Assembly (NCBI GenBank): GCA_964640175.1
Contig: CAZXFW010000001.1
Span: 124,001-188,000 of the forward strand
DNA from: JACKDX01 sp964640175
Lineage (GTDB): Bacteria; Myxococcota_A; Polyangia; Polyangiales; GCA-016699535
Direction of reading: 5' to 3'
Length of the DNA stretch: 64,000 bases
Of this stretch, positions 1-8,605 are shown piece by piece; position 1 is the first letter of the stretch; every line of letters begins with the position of its first letter. The notes under the pieces are model-generated. The model searched no databases. It saw nothing but the letters and a program-made list of their open reading frames with translations, and had not been told where the DNA came from. The position numbers and the translations under genes are program-made.

Positions 1-115
1 ATGGCCATACAACATTTTCTAAAATATGTGGAAATTGATCCCAAAGGACGCCACGCAGCGGAATCAAAGCATGCTGCCCAACAAATTCAATTTACACAAA
101 AAGGTGCTGGTAAAA

Positions 116-1201
116 ATGATTCCCCGCGACGTATTTGAGCAGACACTATTAGGATTTTTTTCACCCATAGCCTCATACCTAGACGATCCATCGGTATCAG
201 AGATTATGATCAATGGACCAAAGGAAGTCTTTATAGAACGCAAAGGAATTATATCTCGCACCGACATACAGTTCGAATCAAGTGATGCTCTAGAATCTGC
301 TCTTCATAATCTTGCTCAATTTGTTGGGCGTCACGTTGATGCGCACAGACCTATTCTTGAAGCACGATTGCCGGACGGATCTCGCGTACAAGCCATTTTC
401 CCACCAGCAGCACCCGATGGGCCCTTTGTGGCGATTCGGAGATTTTTTCAGGAGAAGCTCACTATTGATGCACTTATTGAATATGGATCACTGACATCCG
501 AAGCTTCTGAATTTCTTCGCTTAGCAGTAGAAATGAAACAAAACATTATTGTAGCAGGGGGCACCGGGTCAGGAAAAACCTCTTTGCTTAACGTACTGTC
601 TTCCTTCATTGACCCTAAAGAGCGCGTCGTTGTAATTGAAGACTCCAAAGAGCTACAGTTACGGCGTCCTCATGTAGTGCAACTTGAGTGCATCCCGCCA
701 GACGCCAAAGGGCGCGGACAAGTAACTTCTCGCGATTTATTTCGTGCGACATTGCGGATGAGACCAGACCGTATTGTGCTTGGAGAGATTAGAGGAGGTG
801 AGGCACTTGATCTCATACAGGCCATGACATCGGGCCACGGGGGATGTTTGTCTACCGTACATGCGACGTATCCTATCGATACATTAAATCGCTTGGAAAC
901 AATGGCGCTTATGAGTGATGTGATTCTTCCACTCTATGCTCTACGCGCACAATTATCCTCGGCTATTAACTTTATTGTGCAAACGGCACGATTGTCAGAC
1001 GGTTCACGCTGCATCACTCACATTACCGAAGTCTCTGGATTCAATGAAACGTCTGGATATGTACTTTCAGACGTATTCAAACGAACCGATATTGGCAGTC
1101 ATACTGCTGCGCTTAAGTACACAGGACACCTGCCACAATGCACAGAGGCCATTCATGCTCACGGACTTCGATTACCAAGGGTAATGTATGCCAAACAATG
1201 A
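116..1201 (+). CDS. cpaF: CpaF/TadA-type secretion ATPase
   Basis: This is a PulE/VirB11-superfamily ATPase of the CpaF (Tad pilus / type IVb or type II-like secretion) branch, a cytoplasmic hexamer that powers pilus assembly or secretion. The sequence shows the N-terminal CpaF pattern (SEIMINGP), Walker A GGTGSGKTS at about residues 148-156, the LGEIRGGEA Asp/Walker B box near 220 and a HGGCLSTVHA His box near 240. An upstream in-frame ATG at 26 exists, but ATG 116 has AAGGTG nine bases before it and begins MIPRDVFEQ, so I prefer 116. The stop overlaps the next gene by 14 bases. No other tad genes (cpaB, cpaC, tadB, tadC) lie in the window, so the partner machinery must be upstream or elsewhere. 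Confidence 0.88.
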   Translation: MIPRDVFEQTLLGFFSPIASYLDDPSVSEIMINGPKEVFIERKGIISRTDIQFESSDALESALHNLAQFVGRHVDAHRPILEARLPDGSRVQAIFPPAAPDGPFVAIRRFFQEKLTIDALIEYGSLTSEASEFLRLAVEMKQNIIVAGGTGSGKTSLLNVLSSFIDPKERVVVIEDSKELQLRRPHVVQLECIPPDAKGRGQVTSRDLFRATLRMRPDRIVLGEIRGGEALDLIQAMTSGHGGCLSTVHATYPIDTLNRLETMALMSDVILPLYALRAQLSSAINFIVQTARLSDGSRCITHITEVSGFNETSGYVLSDVFKRTDIGSHTAALKYTGHLPQCTEAIHAHGLRLPRVMYAKQ

Positions 1202-2033
1202 CAACGAGGATGATAATTTTGATACAGAAATTGATCAATTATCATTCGTCATACCTTCCGAACCTACTCACAACTCTAAGCCAGACACACGCACAGCCAT
1301 AGATCCTAACCTTGCTGATCGTTTACTTAAGGCTTTTCCAGAACTTCAAAAAAAGACGGGCTTTGAAAACCCTGCTGGACTCGAATCCAAATCGCCTCCT
1401 AAAAACCACCGTGCAAGCAGTCTGCCACGTACCGTTATACAAGAAGCTTTGCAATCACCGCCTATTAATAGGCACAACACACACAAAAAAGTTCAGGCCT
1501 TTGTACCTTTAAAAGAAAAACCATCTTACCTAATACAACTAGTACTAAAGAATCGAACTCGATTCTCATCCATCCGACTCTCTCACCGCATATTAATTGG
1601 GGCAATTCTATTTGCTGGATTAGTTTTACTTGGATGGAAATATCAATCCATCAAGACACCTATCAAATATGATGCAACTCAAAAAATCACAAAACTAGAA
1701 AAAAAACCGGATAACCCGAAGACCCTATCAAGCACAACAACTTTGCAAAAACCTACTTCACCTCGATTTGTCCCTCAAGTATCTCAGACAATTCCTCACG
1801 CTTCACCCAGCCCACCAACGCCAGAAACACCTGAAGCAACTACAGCTCCAGAAACAGAGGCAGCAAGGATATTAATTAAAGGCCAGCGACTAGAGGCCCT
1901 TAACCTTTACCAACAATTATCAAACCAGTTCCCCAATCAACTTGTTTACAAAGTAATTGTGCGTGTACTGGAACGATCAAGCCGGAATTCATGTACCAAT
2001 AACCAAAACGAGTCAGGTGCTCCATGCATCTAA
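1188..2033 (+). CDS. single-pass membrane protein, unknown function
   Basis: I do not recognise this 281-residue protein. It has an acidic, polar N-terminal cytoplasmic region of about 130 residues, one hydrophobic segment (IGAILFAGLVLLGW, about residues 136-150) and a Pro/Thr-rich extracytoplasmic linker. A short helical tail follows, beginning AARILIKGQRLEALNLYQQL, that looks like one tetratricopeptide-type hairpin. It overlaps cpaF by 14 bases and the next gene by 10, so it is almost surely cotranslated with them. The context (secretion ATPase before it, secreted protein and kinase after it) suggests a scaffold or regulator of the envelope machinery, but that is inference. AAGG lies upstream of the ATG. 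Confidence 0.7.
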   Translation: MPNNDNEDDNFDTEIDQLSFVIPSEPTHNSKPDTRTAIDPNLADRLLKAFPELQKKTGFENPAGLESKSPPKNHRASSLPRTVIQEALQSPPINRHNTHKKVQAFVPLKEKPSYLIQLVLKNRTRFSSIRLSHRILIGAILFAGLVLLGWKYQSIKTPIKYDATQKITKLEKKPDNPKTLSSTTTLQKPTSPRFVPQVSQTIPHASPSPPTPETPEATTAPETEAARILIKGQRLEALNLYQQLSNQFPNQLVYKVIVRVLERSSRNSCTNNQNESGAPCI

Positions 2034-2707
2034 AATTAAACCGTATTTTCTACGTCATCCTGGTTTGTTTGGCTGTTTCTCATTGCCACTCTGAGCCTGA
2101 TACTCAAACATACTTAATCAAATTTACAACCAAAGCCAATGATGATCGCGTTCTTAATAATATTCCAATTTATATCGGTAGTAAATTACAGGGATCGACG
2201 AACCAACAAGGAATTCTTACTCTCCGGTTGGAGATCACACAACATCAAACCTTAGCAGCCCGGGCTGAATGCCCGAGTGGATACAAGGGGTCCCAAAACG
2301 TTACATCCATACGCTTAAGGCGTTTCCAATCAGCATCTGAGAAAAACGCCGAACACACACTCAGCTATGATTTTGTATGCAGCCCCACCAAAGTGCTTGC
2401 CGCAGTCATCTTCAGCACAAACATTCCTGAAGAATTGTCCCTAATTTCACAAGGACATGAAGTTGGTCGCACAAATCGCGACGGGGTGGGTCATGTCCTT
2501 ATCGAAACCACACCAGGTTCTGAACTCACTCTGCTTGTCGATACACGAGAACATCCCAAACTACGTCCTCAATACCCTATACGAACATTCTATATCGGTA
2601 ATCAGGATGACACGTATGTTTTCGAACAACCTTTCGACATACAGAAACAAAAACGTTCTAAGCGCGTGCGGAAACTTCCGTCACATTTTCCAATTCGGAT
2701 ACAATAA
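2024..2707 (+). CDS. secreted protein with two PEGA/regulatory-like repeats
   Basis: This 227-residue protein begins with a hydrophobic signal (YVILVCLAVSHC) that resembles a lipoprotein signal peptide, but His precedes the Cys, which is atypical for a lipobox, so lipidation is uncertain. The mature part holds two related beta-sandwich-like repeats. Each has a 'modifier name - strand - Gly-x-T/TN-x-x-G' pattern (GSTNQQGILTL near residue 65, GRTNRDGVGHVL near 148), as in PEGA or carboxypeptidase-regulatory domains. The C-terminus is strongly basic. It overlaps the preceding gene by 10 bases. The function is unknown; an envelope role alongside the CpaF ATPase and the kinase is inferred from context. 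Confidence 0.68.
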   Translation: MHLKLNRIFYVILVCLAVSHCHSEPDTQTYLIKFTTKANDDRVLNNIPIYIGSKLQGSTNQQGILTLRLEITQHQTLAARAECPSGYKGSQNVTSIRLRRFQSASEKNAEHTLSYDFVCSPTKVLAAVIFSTNIPEELSLISQGHEVGRTNRDGVGHVLIETTPGSELTLLVDTREHPKLRPQYPIRTFYIGNQDDTYVFEQPFDIQKQKRSKRVRKLPSHFPIRIQ

Positions 2708-2761
2708 TGAAAACCAAGTTCACTTTTCACATCGAAATTGATTGCCTGAACGGGGTTATTT

Positions 2762-3709
2762 ATGTGGAAAGCTGGTGACAGGGTTAAAAACTATCGGATT
2801 ATTGCTCCATTTAAAACTGGCGGCATGGCAACTTTGTATATTGCTCAGCGAAAGGGCGTTTCCGGTTTCACTCGAAAAGTCATTCTCAAAACAATTCACC
2901 CACATCACGCCAAAAACGAAAACTTCATTCAGATGTTTTTAGATGAGGCCTTGCTTGCGTCACGCGTGTATCACCCTAACGTTGTACATATTGACGAATT
3001 GATAGAAGCACGTGGCACTTATATCATTGCAATGGAATATGTTGATGGGTATTCACTTAGTGAAATGTGTCGCATGGCTGCTAAAGCCAAACGTTCTTTT
3101 TCTCTCGAAATGGCTGTTGCCATTGCTATACAGGCAAGTAATGGACTACATGCAGCGCATGAAATCCGTGATGAATCAAATCAGTCGTTAAATTTCGTGC
3201 ATCGCGATGTAAGTCCATCTAATATTATTCTCGGGTTTGAGGGACAAATTAAGATTATTGATTTTGGCATTGCTAAAGCCAAAAGCCGCCTAGAGCGCAC
3301 ATCTCCCAATACCATAAAGGGAAAGCCTCAATATATGGCACCTGAACAAGCACTCGGACAACCCATTGATCGGAGAGCAGATGTTTTTTCTTTGGGCATC
3401 ATTTTATGGGAACTACTAACAATGCAGCCACTATTTAACGTGCAAAGCACAGAAGAATTTTTGGCAACATTTCACCAAGACTCGGTCATAAAACCCAGTG
3501 CCATTGCAGCACATATACCATCTAGATTAGATGCCACAGTGATGTCTGCACTTTCATTGGACCCTCAAAAACGACCTTCTACTATGAAGTCTTTTCGAGA
3601 ACAACTTGTGTCTTCCGTACCTAAAGCAGCCAATATCGATGTTTCTGTGTTTTCAAATTGGGTTAGGCGCTTTTCGTCCATGTCCCAATTGATTCCATGC
3701 GCTACGTAA
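2762..3709 (+). CDS. Hanks-type Ser/Thr protein kinase
   Basis: This is a stand-alone eukaryotic-like protein kinase domain of 315 residues without a transmembrane or sensor region. Visible motifs are the Gly loop (FKTGGMATLY), the ATP-anchoring Lys in VILK (about 42), the catalytic loop HRDVSPSN (about 147), DFG in IIDFGIAK (about 167), the APE-type motif MAPEQ and the DVFSLGIILWELLT helix F region. All catalytic residues are present, so it should be active. HRDVSPSN is typical of myxobacterial kinases. It follows the CpaF-linked genes by 54 bases and may phosphorylate them or secretion components. Its last 57 bases run antisense through the end of the convergent helicase gene. Confidence 0.9.
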   Translation: MWKAGDRVKNYRIIAPFKTGGMATLYIAQRKGVSGFTRKVILKTIHPHHAKNENFIQMFLDEALLASRVYHPNVVHIDELIEARGTYIIAMEYVDGYSLSEMCRMAAKAKRSFSLEMAVAIAIQASNGLHAAHEIRDESNQSLNFVHRDVSPSNIILGFEGQIKIIDFGIAKAKSRLERTSPNTIKGKPQYMAPEQALGQPIDRRADVFSLGIILWELLTMQPLFNVQSTEEFLATFHQDSVIKPSAIAAHIPSRLDATVMSALSLDPQKRPSTMKSFREQLVSSVPKAANIDVSVFSNWVRRFSSMSQLIPCAT

Positions 3710-5593
3710 TTCATCCCAGTCTGTAATATGCCGAGTAAGCGGAAGGTTTCGAAGCAATACTTTTCCATAGCCTTTAGTGACAAGTCTACGATCCAGTACT
3801 GCTACTGCACCATAGTCATCCTTACTTCTAATCAATCGACCAAAGCCTTGTTTTAATGTCAATGCAGCAGAAGGTAGCTGGTAGCGTGCAAACGGTGATT
3901 GATTTTGCTCTTCTAGTCTGCGACAGCGTGCTTTAACTAAAGGATCTGTCGGAACATCAAATGGTAACTTGTCTATAATTACCATTCGTAATGCTTTGCC
4001 AGGAACATCAACGCCTTCCCAAAATGTGCCTGATCCAAAAAGGACTCCGTTTTTATCTTCCTTAAATTTTTTCAGCAATACAGCCTTTGGTGCATCATCC
4101 TGCACAAAAACAGGTTTTTCAGTCATGGCCTTATAGCTATCAGATAGCTCTTTGACTGATTTCAAAGAGGTGCAAAGCACAAAAGCCCCTCCTTGGCTTA
4201 ATTCAATAAGCTTAGCGATTTCAACAACTGCAGCAGCATTAAATGCTGCCTCGCGACAATCTGGTAAATGCTCTGCAACAAATAACACTGATTGTTGCTC
4301 ATAATCGAAAGGTGAATTGAAGATATTTTCATCGATCTGGCGATCCACTCCTAACCGCTGCTTGATAAACTCAAATGAGCTGCCTGCTGAAAGAGTCGCA
4401 CTCGTGCAAATTACCGATGGCGTAACGTCCAATACCCGTGATCGAAATATATCGCTGACTTCAATGGGGCTAGCACCAATTTCTGCGTTACTATTCTTAC
4501 ATTCAGCCCATAAAATATGCGCACTTATATTTTCTTCATCAAGAACTCCAAAATCATCACGAAGCTTGCGTATCCTCCGTATGAGTGGACTCATGGAAGC
4601 TTCTGTCTTTAAATAGAGTTTACACTCATTTTCAAGGTCATCTAATACAGTATCAAGCTTGTACCGAATGCTTTTGGTAGAGCTTACCACCGACCGAGTT
4701 AGAGAAAACCTCCCCATGTACCCCAAGCCAGAGTTAACTATCTCTTGAAAAAATTCACGGGTGCAGAAATGCACTTGACTAAGCACTCTTTCTACACCTG
4801 GAAAACTCTCTGTTAATGCAAATGTTTTTCTTATTTCATGGCAGAGCAAATCAACGCGACGCATTGAGATATGAGTTCCAAAATATTGCGTCATGACATC
4901 TTCTATTTGATGTGCTTCATCAAATATCACGGCATCATATGGCGGGATGATGCTGTTTATCTGATGTCCACCCATAGCTAGGTTTGCAAAAAACAAATGA
5001 TGATTAACTACAATAAGTTGAGCTGCTTGGGCCGCAGATTTTAATCGTGTCACAAAACACTGATCATGAAATATGCAAGATGGACCAATACGCGTTTCTG
5101 AACTTGACGTCACATGCGGAAACACCTCTGAATTTTCTGGCAGACTCGACAGTTCAGAATGATCTCCTGTGTGAGATCCTTCAACCCATTGTGTGATAAG
5201 TTTCATGTCATTTTCAAAAGCACTGCCTGCTGTCGCAACTTGGCTAAATTCATGAAATTTCCGTAAACACACGTAGTTACTTAAACCTTTCATGCAGACG
5301 GCATTCGTTTCTATGCCAAGCGTTTGTTCAATACGCGGAAGCTCATTCTGCATGATTTGATCTTGAAGCGTTTTAGTACCAGTAGACACAATCACTCGTT
5401 TGTGACTCAGCAATGCGGGAACAAGATATCCAAGTGTTTTGCCCGTTCCGGTACCTGCTTCAACAAATGCTATGCCCTTGTGGGCCAGCACGTCTTCGAC
5501 GATTTGAGCCATATGAAGCTGTGCCGGCCTGTATTCATAGCCTTCGCATACAGCAAATGGGCCTTGTGGCCCGAGAAGGTCACTCGAATTCAT
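3653..5593 (-). CDS. DinG/XPD-like ATP-dependent DNA helicase
   Basis: This is a superfamily 2 helicase of the DinG/XPD group (646 residues), expected to unwind 5'-tailed duplexes, R-loops or repair intermediates. It shows Walker A EAGTGTGKT near residue 45, the DEAH box in VIFDEAHQIED and C-terminal motifs V/VI (FWEGVDVPG, QGFGRLIRS). Between motifs I and II lie four Cys in the spacing CMKGLSNYVC and CIFHDQC, which fit an Fe-S cluster domain. It has no N-terminal exonuclease domain, so it is the short YoaA/DinG-like form. It converges with the kinase gene, overlapping it by 57 bases. Confidence 0.9.
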   Translation of the reverse strand: MNSSDLLGPQGPFAVCEGYEYRPAQLHMAQIVEDVLAHKGIAFVEAGTGTGKTLGYLVPALLSHKRVIVSTGTKTLQDQIMQNELPRIEQTLGIETNAVCMKGLSNYVCLRKFHEFSQVATAGSAFENDMKLITQWVEGSHTGDHSELSSLPENSEVFPHVTSSSETRIGPSCIFHDQCFVTRLKSAAQAAQLIVVNHHLFFANLAMGGHQINSIIPPYDAVIFDEAHQIEDVMTQYFGTHISMRRVDLLCHEIRKTFALTESFPGVERVLSQVHFCTREFFQEIVNSGLGYMGRFSLTRSVVSSTKSIRYKLDTVLDDLENECKLYLKTEASMSPLIRRIRKLRDDFGVLDEENISAHILWAECKNSNAEIGASPIEVSDIFRSRVLDVTPSVICTSATLSAGSSFEFIKQRLGVDRQIDENIFNSPFDYEQQSVLFVAEHLPDCREAAFNAAAVVEIAKLIELSQGGAFVLCTSLKSVKELSDSYKAMTEKPVFVQDDAPKAVLLKKFKEDKNGVLFGSGTFWEGVDVPGKALRMVIIDKLPFDVPTDPLVKARCRRLEEQNQSPFARYQLPSAALTLKQGFGRLIRSKDDYGAVAVLDRRLVTKGYGKVLLRNLPLTRHITDWDELRSAWNQLGHGRKAPNPI

Positions 5594-5670
5594 TTTTAGC
5601 TATATAGTGTAGTAGTCAAATCCTGTTTTATTGATCTTCCCAGAGATTCCAGATGAAATAAAGCCTTCTC

Positions 5671-7533
5671 ATGATGAAGGAACTGACACTCCGAGCTTTT
5701 TTACTTGGACTTTTTTTATCGGTCCTCATGGGCGCTGCCAATGTCTACCTTGGGCTAAAAATAGGAATGACCGTTTCAGCATCCATCCCTGCAGCTGTGA
5801 TTGGCTCCCTTGTACTTCGATCGGCGTTTCGAGGAGGCACAATTTTAGAAGCTAATCAAATACAAACGTCCGCTTCCGCGGGAGAATCGATTGCTGCTGG
5901 AGTGATCTTTACATTGCCTGCTTTGGTACTAATTGGAGCATGGAGCCATTTTTTTTGGTGGCAAACCACGTTGATTGCCATTGCAGGCGGCCTTCTTGGC
6001 GTACTCATGATGATTCCTATGCGCAAAGTATTTATCATCGAGGATACCACATTAGCGTATCCTGAGGGTGTCGCTTGCGCAGCTGTTTTAAAGTCTGCAT
6101 ATCAACAAAACACAAAGGCCAATGGAAAAGGCGTTATTTTCGGAACAATCATTGGAGCTACTTTTAAAATATTGGATGGCCTTTTTGGAATAGTTACAAA
6201 TCATCTAGAAGCGGCAACAATTGTATTTGGCAGAATTTGGTATATGGGTAGCGACATATCGCCGGCTTTACTTGGAGTAGGATTCATCGTCCGATTGCAA
6301 ATTGCTCTATTGGTCTTTGCTGGTGGTGTACTCGGATGGATTCTATGCATACCTCTACTTACGCTACACACTCATGAAACGCTCTCAGCCGTAGAGCATG
6401 CATGGTTAATCTGGGATCAACAGGTACGCTACATTGGTGTAGGAGCCATGGCTGTTGGAGGAATTTGTTCAGTCGTTAAAGTTAGAGAGGGATTAAAGTC
6501 TGCGTTCAATCATATCTTAGTGTCTGTCGCACGGAGACAGGATCATGATCATTTAAACGAAGATATTTCTGCACGGAGTATTATCATATTATCGACTCTA
6601 ATTAGCATGATCATGGCAGCGTTGTACTACCATTTCACACAAAGCTTTTTGGCAACAGCGGTTGCAACAGCACTAATGCTTTTATTGTCATTTTTTTTCA
6701 CTGCAGTAGCAAGTTATATCGTCGGGCTTGTAGGCAGTAGTAATAGCCCTGTGTCGGGCATGACAATTACTGCGGTGTTGTTATCGGGCGCACTAATTGC
6801 TTTTTTAGGAAAAATTACGGGCATCAACGGACTGCATGCCATGAGTGCAACACTTGGTATTGCAGCCGTCGTGTGCTGTGCCGCATGCACTTCGGGAGAT
6901 GTCTGTAACGATTTAAAGACAGGACATCTTGTTGGAGCAAATCCTCGATTACAGCAGATCAACCAAATGGCAGGGATTATTGCAGGAGCATTGGTCATGG
7001 CTCCAATTTTGGAACTCCTGCACAATAATACCGAAGGTGGCATTGGTGGGCGTGAACTAGCTGCACCTCAAGCTACTCTTTTTGCAAATTTAGCCCGGGG
7101 TTTTTTTGGAGGAAATCAGATTCCTTGGCACATGGTCATTATTGGAGCGATGGGTGGCATTGTCATCGTAGGCATCGACACGTTGCTTGAAAAAAATCAC
7201 GCGCGGTTTCGTATGCATTTGATGCCTATCGCTGTAGGCATTTATTTACCATTTCGTGTGACTGTACCCATGTTAATAGGGGCTTCACTCGCATATTTCG
7301 TAGAGCATTCTAAGATCAACATAGAAGAACGCCTAGAACGAGGTGTATTATTGTCCTCCGGACTTATTGCAGGAGAAGCACTAATGGGCATTGGCATCGC
7401 AACTCTTGCTGCTCTTGAAGTTCCTAGACTACATCTCCTATCAGAGAATTCCATATGGTTGACAGGTACCACTCTAATCGCCGCTATTGGCATCATAGAA
7501 ATTCTACGTCGTCACACTCGTTATGCAAATTGA
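5671..7533 (+). CDS. OPT family oligopeptide transporter
   Basis: This is a polytopic membrane protein of 620 residues of the oligopeptide transporter (OPT) family, proton-coupled carriers of peptides or metal chelates. The N-terminal ELTLRAFLLG followed by GAANVYLGLKIGMTVSASIPAAV is the family signature, and about 14-16 hydrophobic segments follow. The motif SSNSPVSGMTI, near residue 357, is also typical. The annotated ATG pair is at 5671/5674. An open frame just upstream (from TTG 5631, a different frame) encodes a sequence resembling the usual OPT N-terminal tail, so the true N-terminus may have been lost by a frameshift. It overlaps the next gene by 11 bases. Confidence 0.9.
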   Translation: MMKELTLRAFLLGLFLSVLMGAANVYLGLKIGMTVSASIPAAVIGSLVLRSAFRGGTILEANQIQTSASAGESIAAGVIFTLPALVLIGAWSHFFWWQTTLIAIAGGLLGVLMMIPMRKVFIIEDTTLAYPEGVACAAVLKSAYQQNTKANGKGVIFGTIIGATFKILDGLFGIVTNHLEAATIVFGRIWYMGSDISPALLGVGFIVRLQIALLVFAGGVLGWILCIPLLTLHTHETLSAVEHAWLIWDQQVRYIGVGAMAVGGICSVVKVREGLKSAFNHILVSVARRQDHDHLNEDISARSIIILSTLISMIMAALYYHFTQSFLATAVATALMLLLSFFFTAVASYIVGLVGSSNSPVSGMTITAVLLSGALIAFLGKITGINGLHAMSATLGIAAVVCCAACTSGDVCNDLKTGHLVGANPRLQQINQMAGIIAGALVMAPILELLHNNTEGGIGGRELAAPQATLFANLARGFFGGNQIPWHMVIIGAMGGIVIVGIDTLLEKNHARFRMHLMPIAVGIYLPFRVTVPMLIGASLAYFVEHSKINIEERLERGVLLSSGLIAGEALMGIGIATLAALEVPRLHLLSENSIWLTGTTLIAAIGIIEILRRHTRYAN

Positions 7534-8143
7534 TCCAAACAGTTTAGGTCGCCAAGAACGTTATAAATTAGAAATAGGATCCATTGTTCCTAGGCCTATC
7601 GCACTGGTTTCAACACTATCGCCCAATGGTGTGGGAAATTTGGCACCTTTTTCGTTTTTCTGTGGGGTCAGTAGTAACCCGATGACTGTACTTTTCTGTC
7701 CATCTAACAAGGAAGACGGCAGCTTTAAAGACACCCTCCGAAATATCGAGGCAACCAACGAGTTCGTAATAAACATCGTATCAGAGAGTTTCGTTCGCAA
7801 AATGTCTGTATGCGCTGAATCTCTTGACTATGAACAGAGTGAATTCGAACTGGCCGGATTAGAAACTTCTCCCTCACAGGTGATTAAGCCTCCGCGTGTA
7901 AAAGACTCCAAAGTTGCTTTTGAGTGTATTCGTACTCAAATTTTACATCTTAACCCAGGAGCACCTGCTGGGGGCAATGTGATCATCGGCGAAGTTCGCT
8001 GGGTCTACATCGACGATGATGTGATCAATGAGCGTTTTCATATAGATCCCAGTAAACTTAAAGCCGTAGGACGCATGGGAGGACTGACATACTGCACTAC
8101 ACAAGAGCGTTTTGATGTCCCGTGGGGAAAGAAGGCTCTTTAA
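7523..8143 (+). CDS. flavin reductase-like FMN-binding protein
   Basis: This 206-residue protein belongs to the flavin reductase-like split-barrel family (DIM6/NTAB type), which binds FMN and in many members supplies reduced flavin or acts on small aromatic substrates. The core signature is the early strand GSIVPRPIALVSTLSPNG followed by NLAPFSFF and the FVINIVSE region. The C-terminal GRMGGLTYCTT segment is also characteristic of this subgroup. The gene starts inside the end of the OPT gene (11-base overlap), so the two are cotranslated. The substrate cannot be inferred. It ends immediately beside the convergent VOC gene with no spacer. Confidence 0.82.
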   Translation: MQIDPNSLGRQERYKLEIGSIVPRPIALVSTLSPNGVGNLAPFSFFCGVSSNPMTVLFCPSNKEDGSFKDTLRNIEATNEFVINIVSESFVRKMSVCAESLDYEQSEFELAGLETSPSQVIKPPRVKDSKVAFECIRTQILHLNPGAPAGGNVIIGEVRWVYIDDDVINERFHIDPSKLKAVGRMGGLTYCTTQERFDVPWGKKAL

Positions 8144-8590
8144 TTATTCAGACGCCTGTACCAGCTCGATGAGTACTCCCATCCCACTTTTAGGATGTTC
8201 AGGATCGGGCTTGGGATGAATAAAGCATACTCGTTTGCCATGGGCACCCCGTCGAATACCACCTTTTGCAAATCGAACGCCCTGAGCAGCTAACCACATA
8301 TAAGCAGCATCAATATCATCAACCCACAAACCAATATGGTTTAGCGCAGGCTCATGCACACGAGGCTTGCATGTGGGATCCAATGGCTGCATAAGATCCA
8401 CTTCAACACCATGCGTTCCCTGTTGTGGTAAGGATAAAATTTCCTCATCCACATTCTCAGCCTCGTTTTGATAGGTTCCTATGGATGACAAACCCAACAG
8501 GTCAACCCACAGTTCCCGCAGCAGTGTACGATCCAATGCACCGACAGCTATTTGTTGAATGCCTAAAACGCGAAAAGGCCGAGATGTCAT
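8144..8590 (-). CDS. VOC (glyoxalase/epimerase) family protein
   Basis: This protein of about 148 residues has the two beta-alpha-beta-beta-beta modules of the vicinal oxygen chelate fold. The first module begins VLGIQQIAVGA, the second LNHIGLWVDDIDAAY, and the end GVLIELVQ carries the usual metal-binding Glu. In methylmalonyl-CoA epimerases the first metal ligand is His; here that position appears to be Gln. It resembles a VOC group often labelled lactoylglutathione lyase-like, but the reaction is not known. I use ATG 8590 rather than the longer frame to 8650, because the longer form would run through the trpS start. The divergent starts are only 15 bases apart. Confidence 0.78.
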   Translation of the reverse strand: MTSRPFRVLGIQQIAVGALDRTLLRELWVDLLGLSSIGTYQNEAENVDEEILSLPQQGTHGVEVDLMQPLDPTCKPRVHEPALNHIGLWVDDIDAAYMWLAAQGVRFAKGGIRRGAHGKRVCFIHPKPDPEHPKSGMGVLIELVQASE

Positions 8591-8605
8591 GATATAGTTA
8601 CTCCC

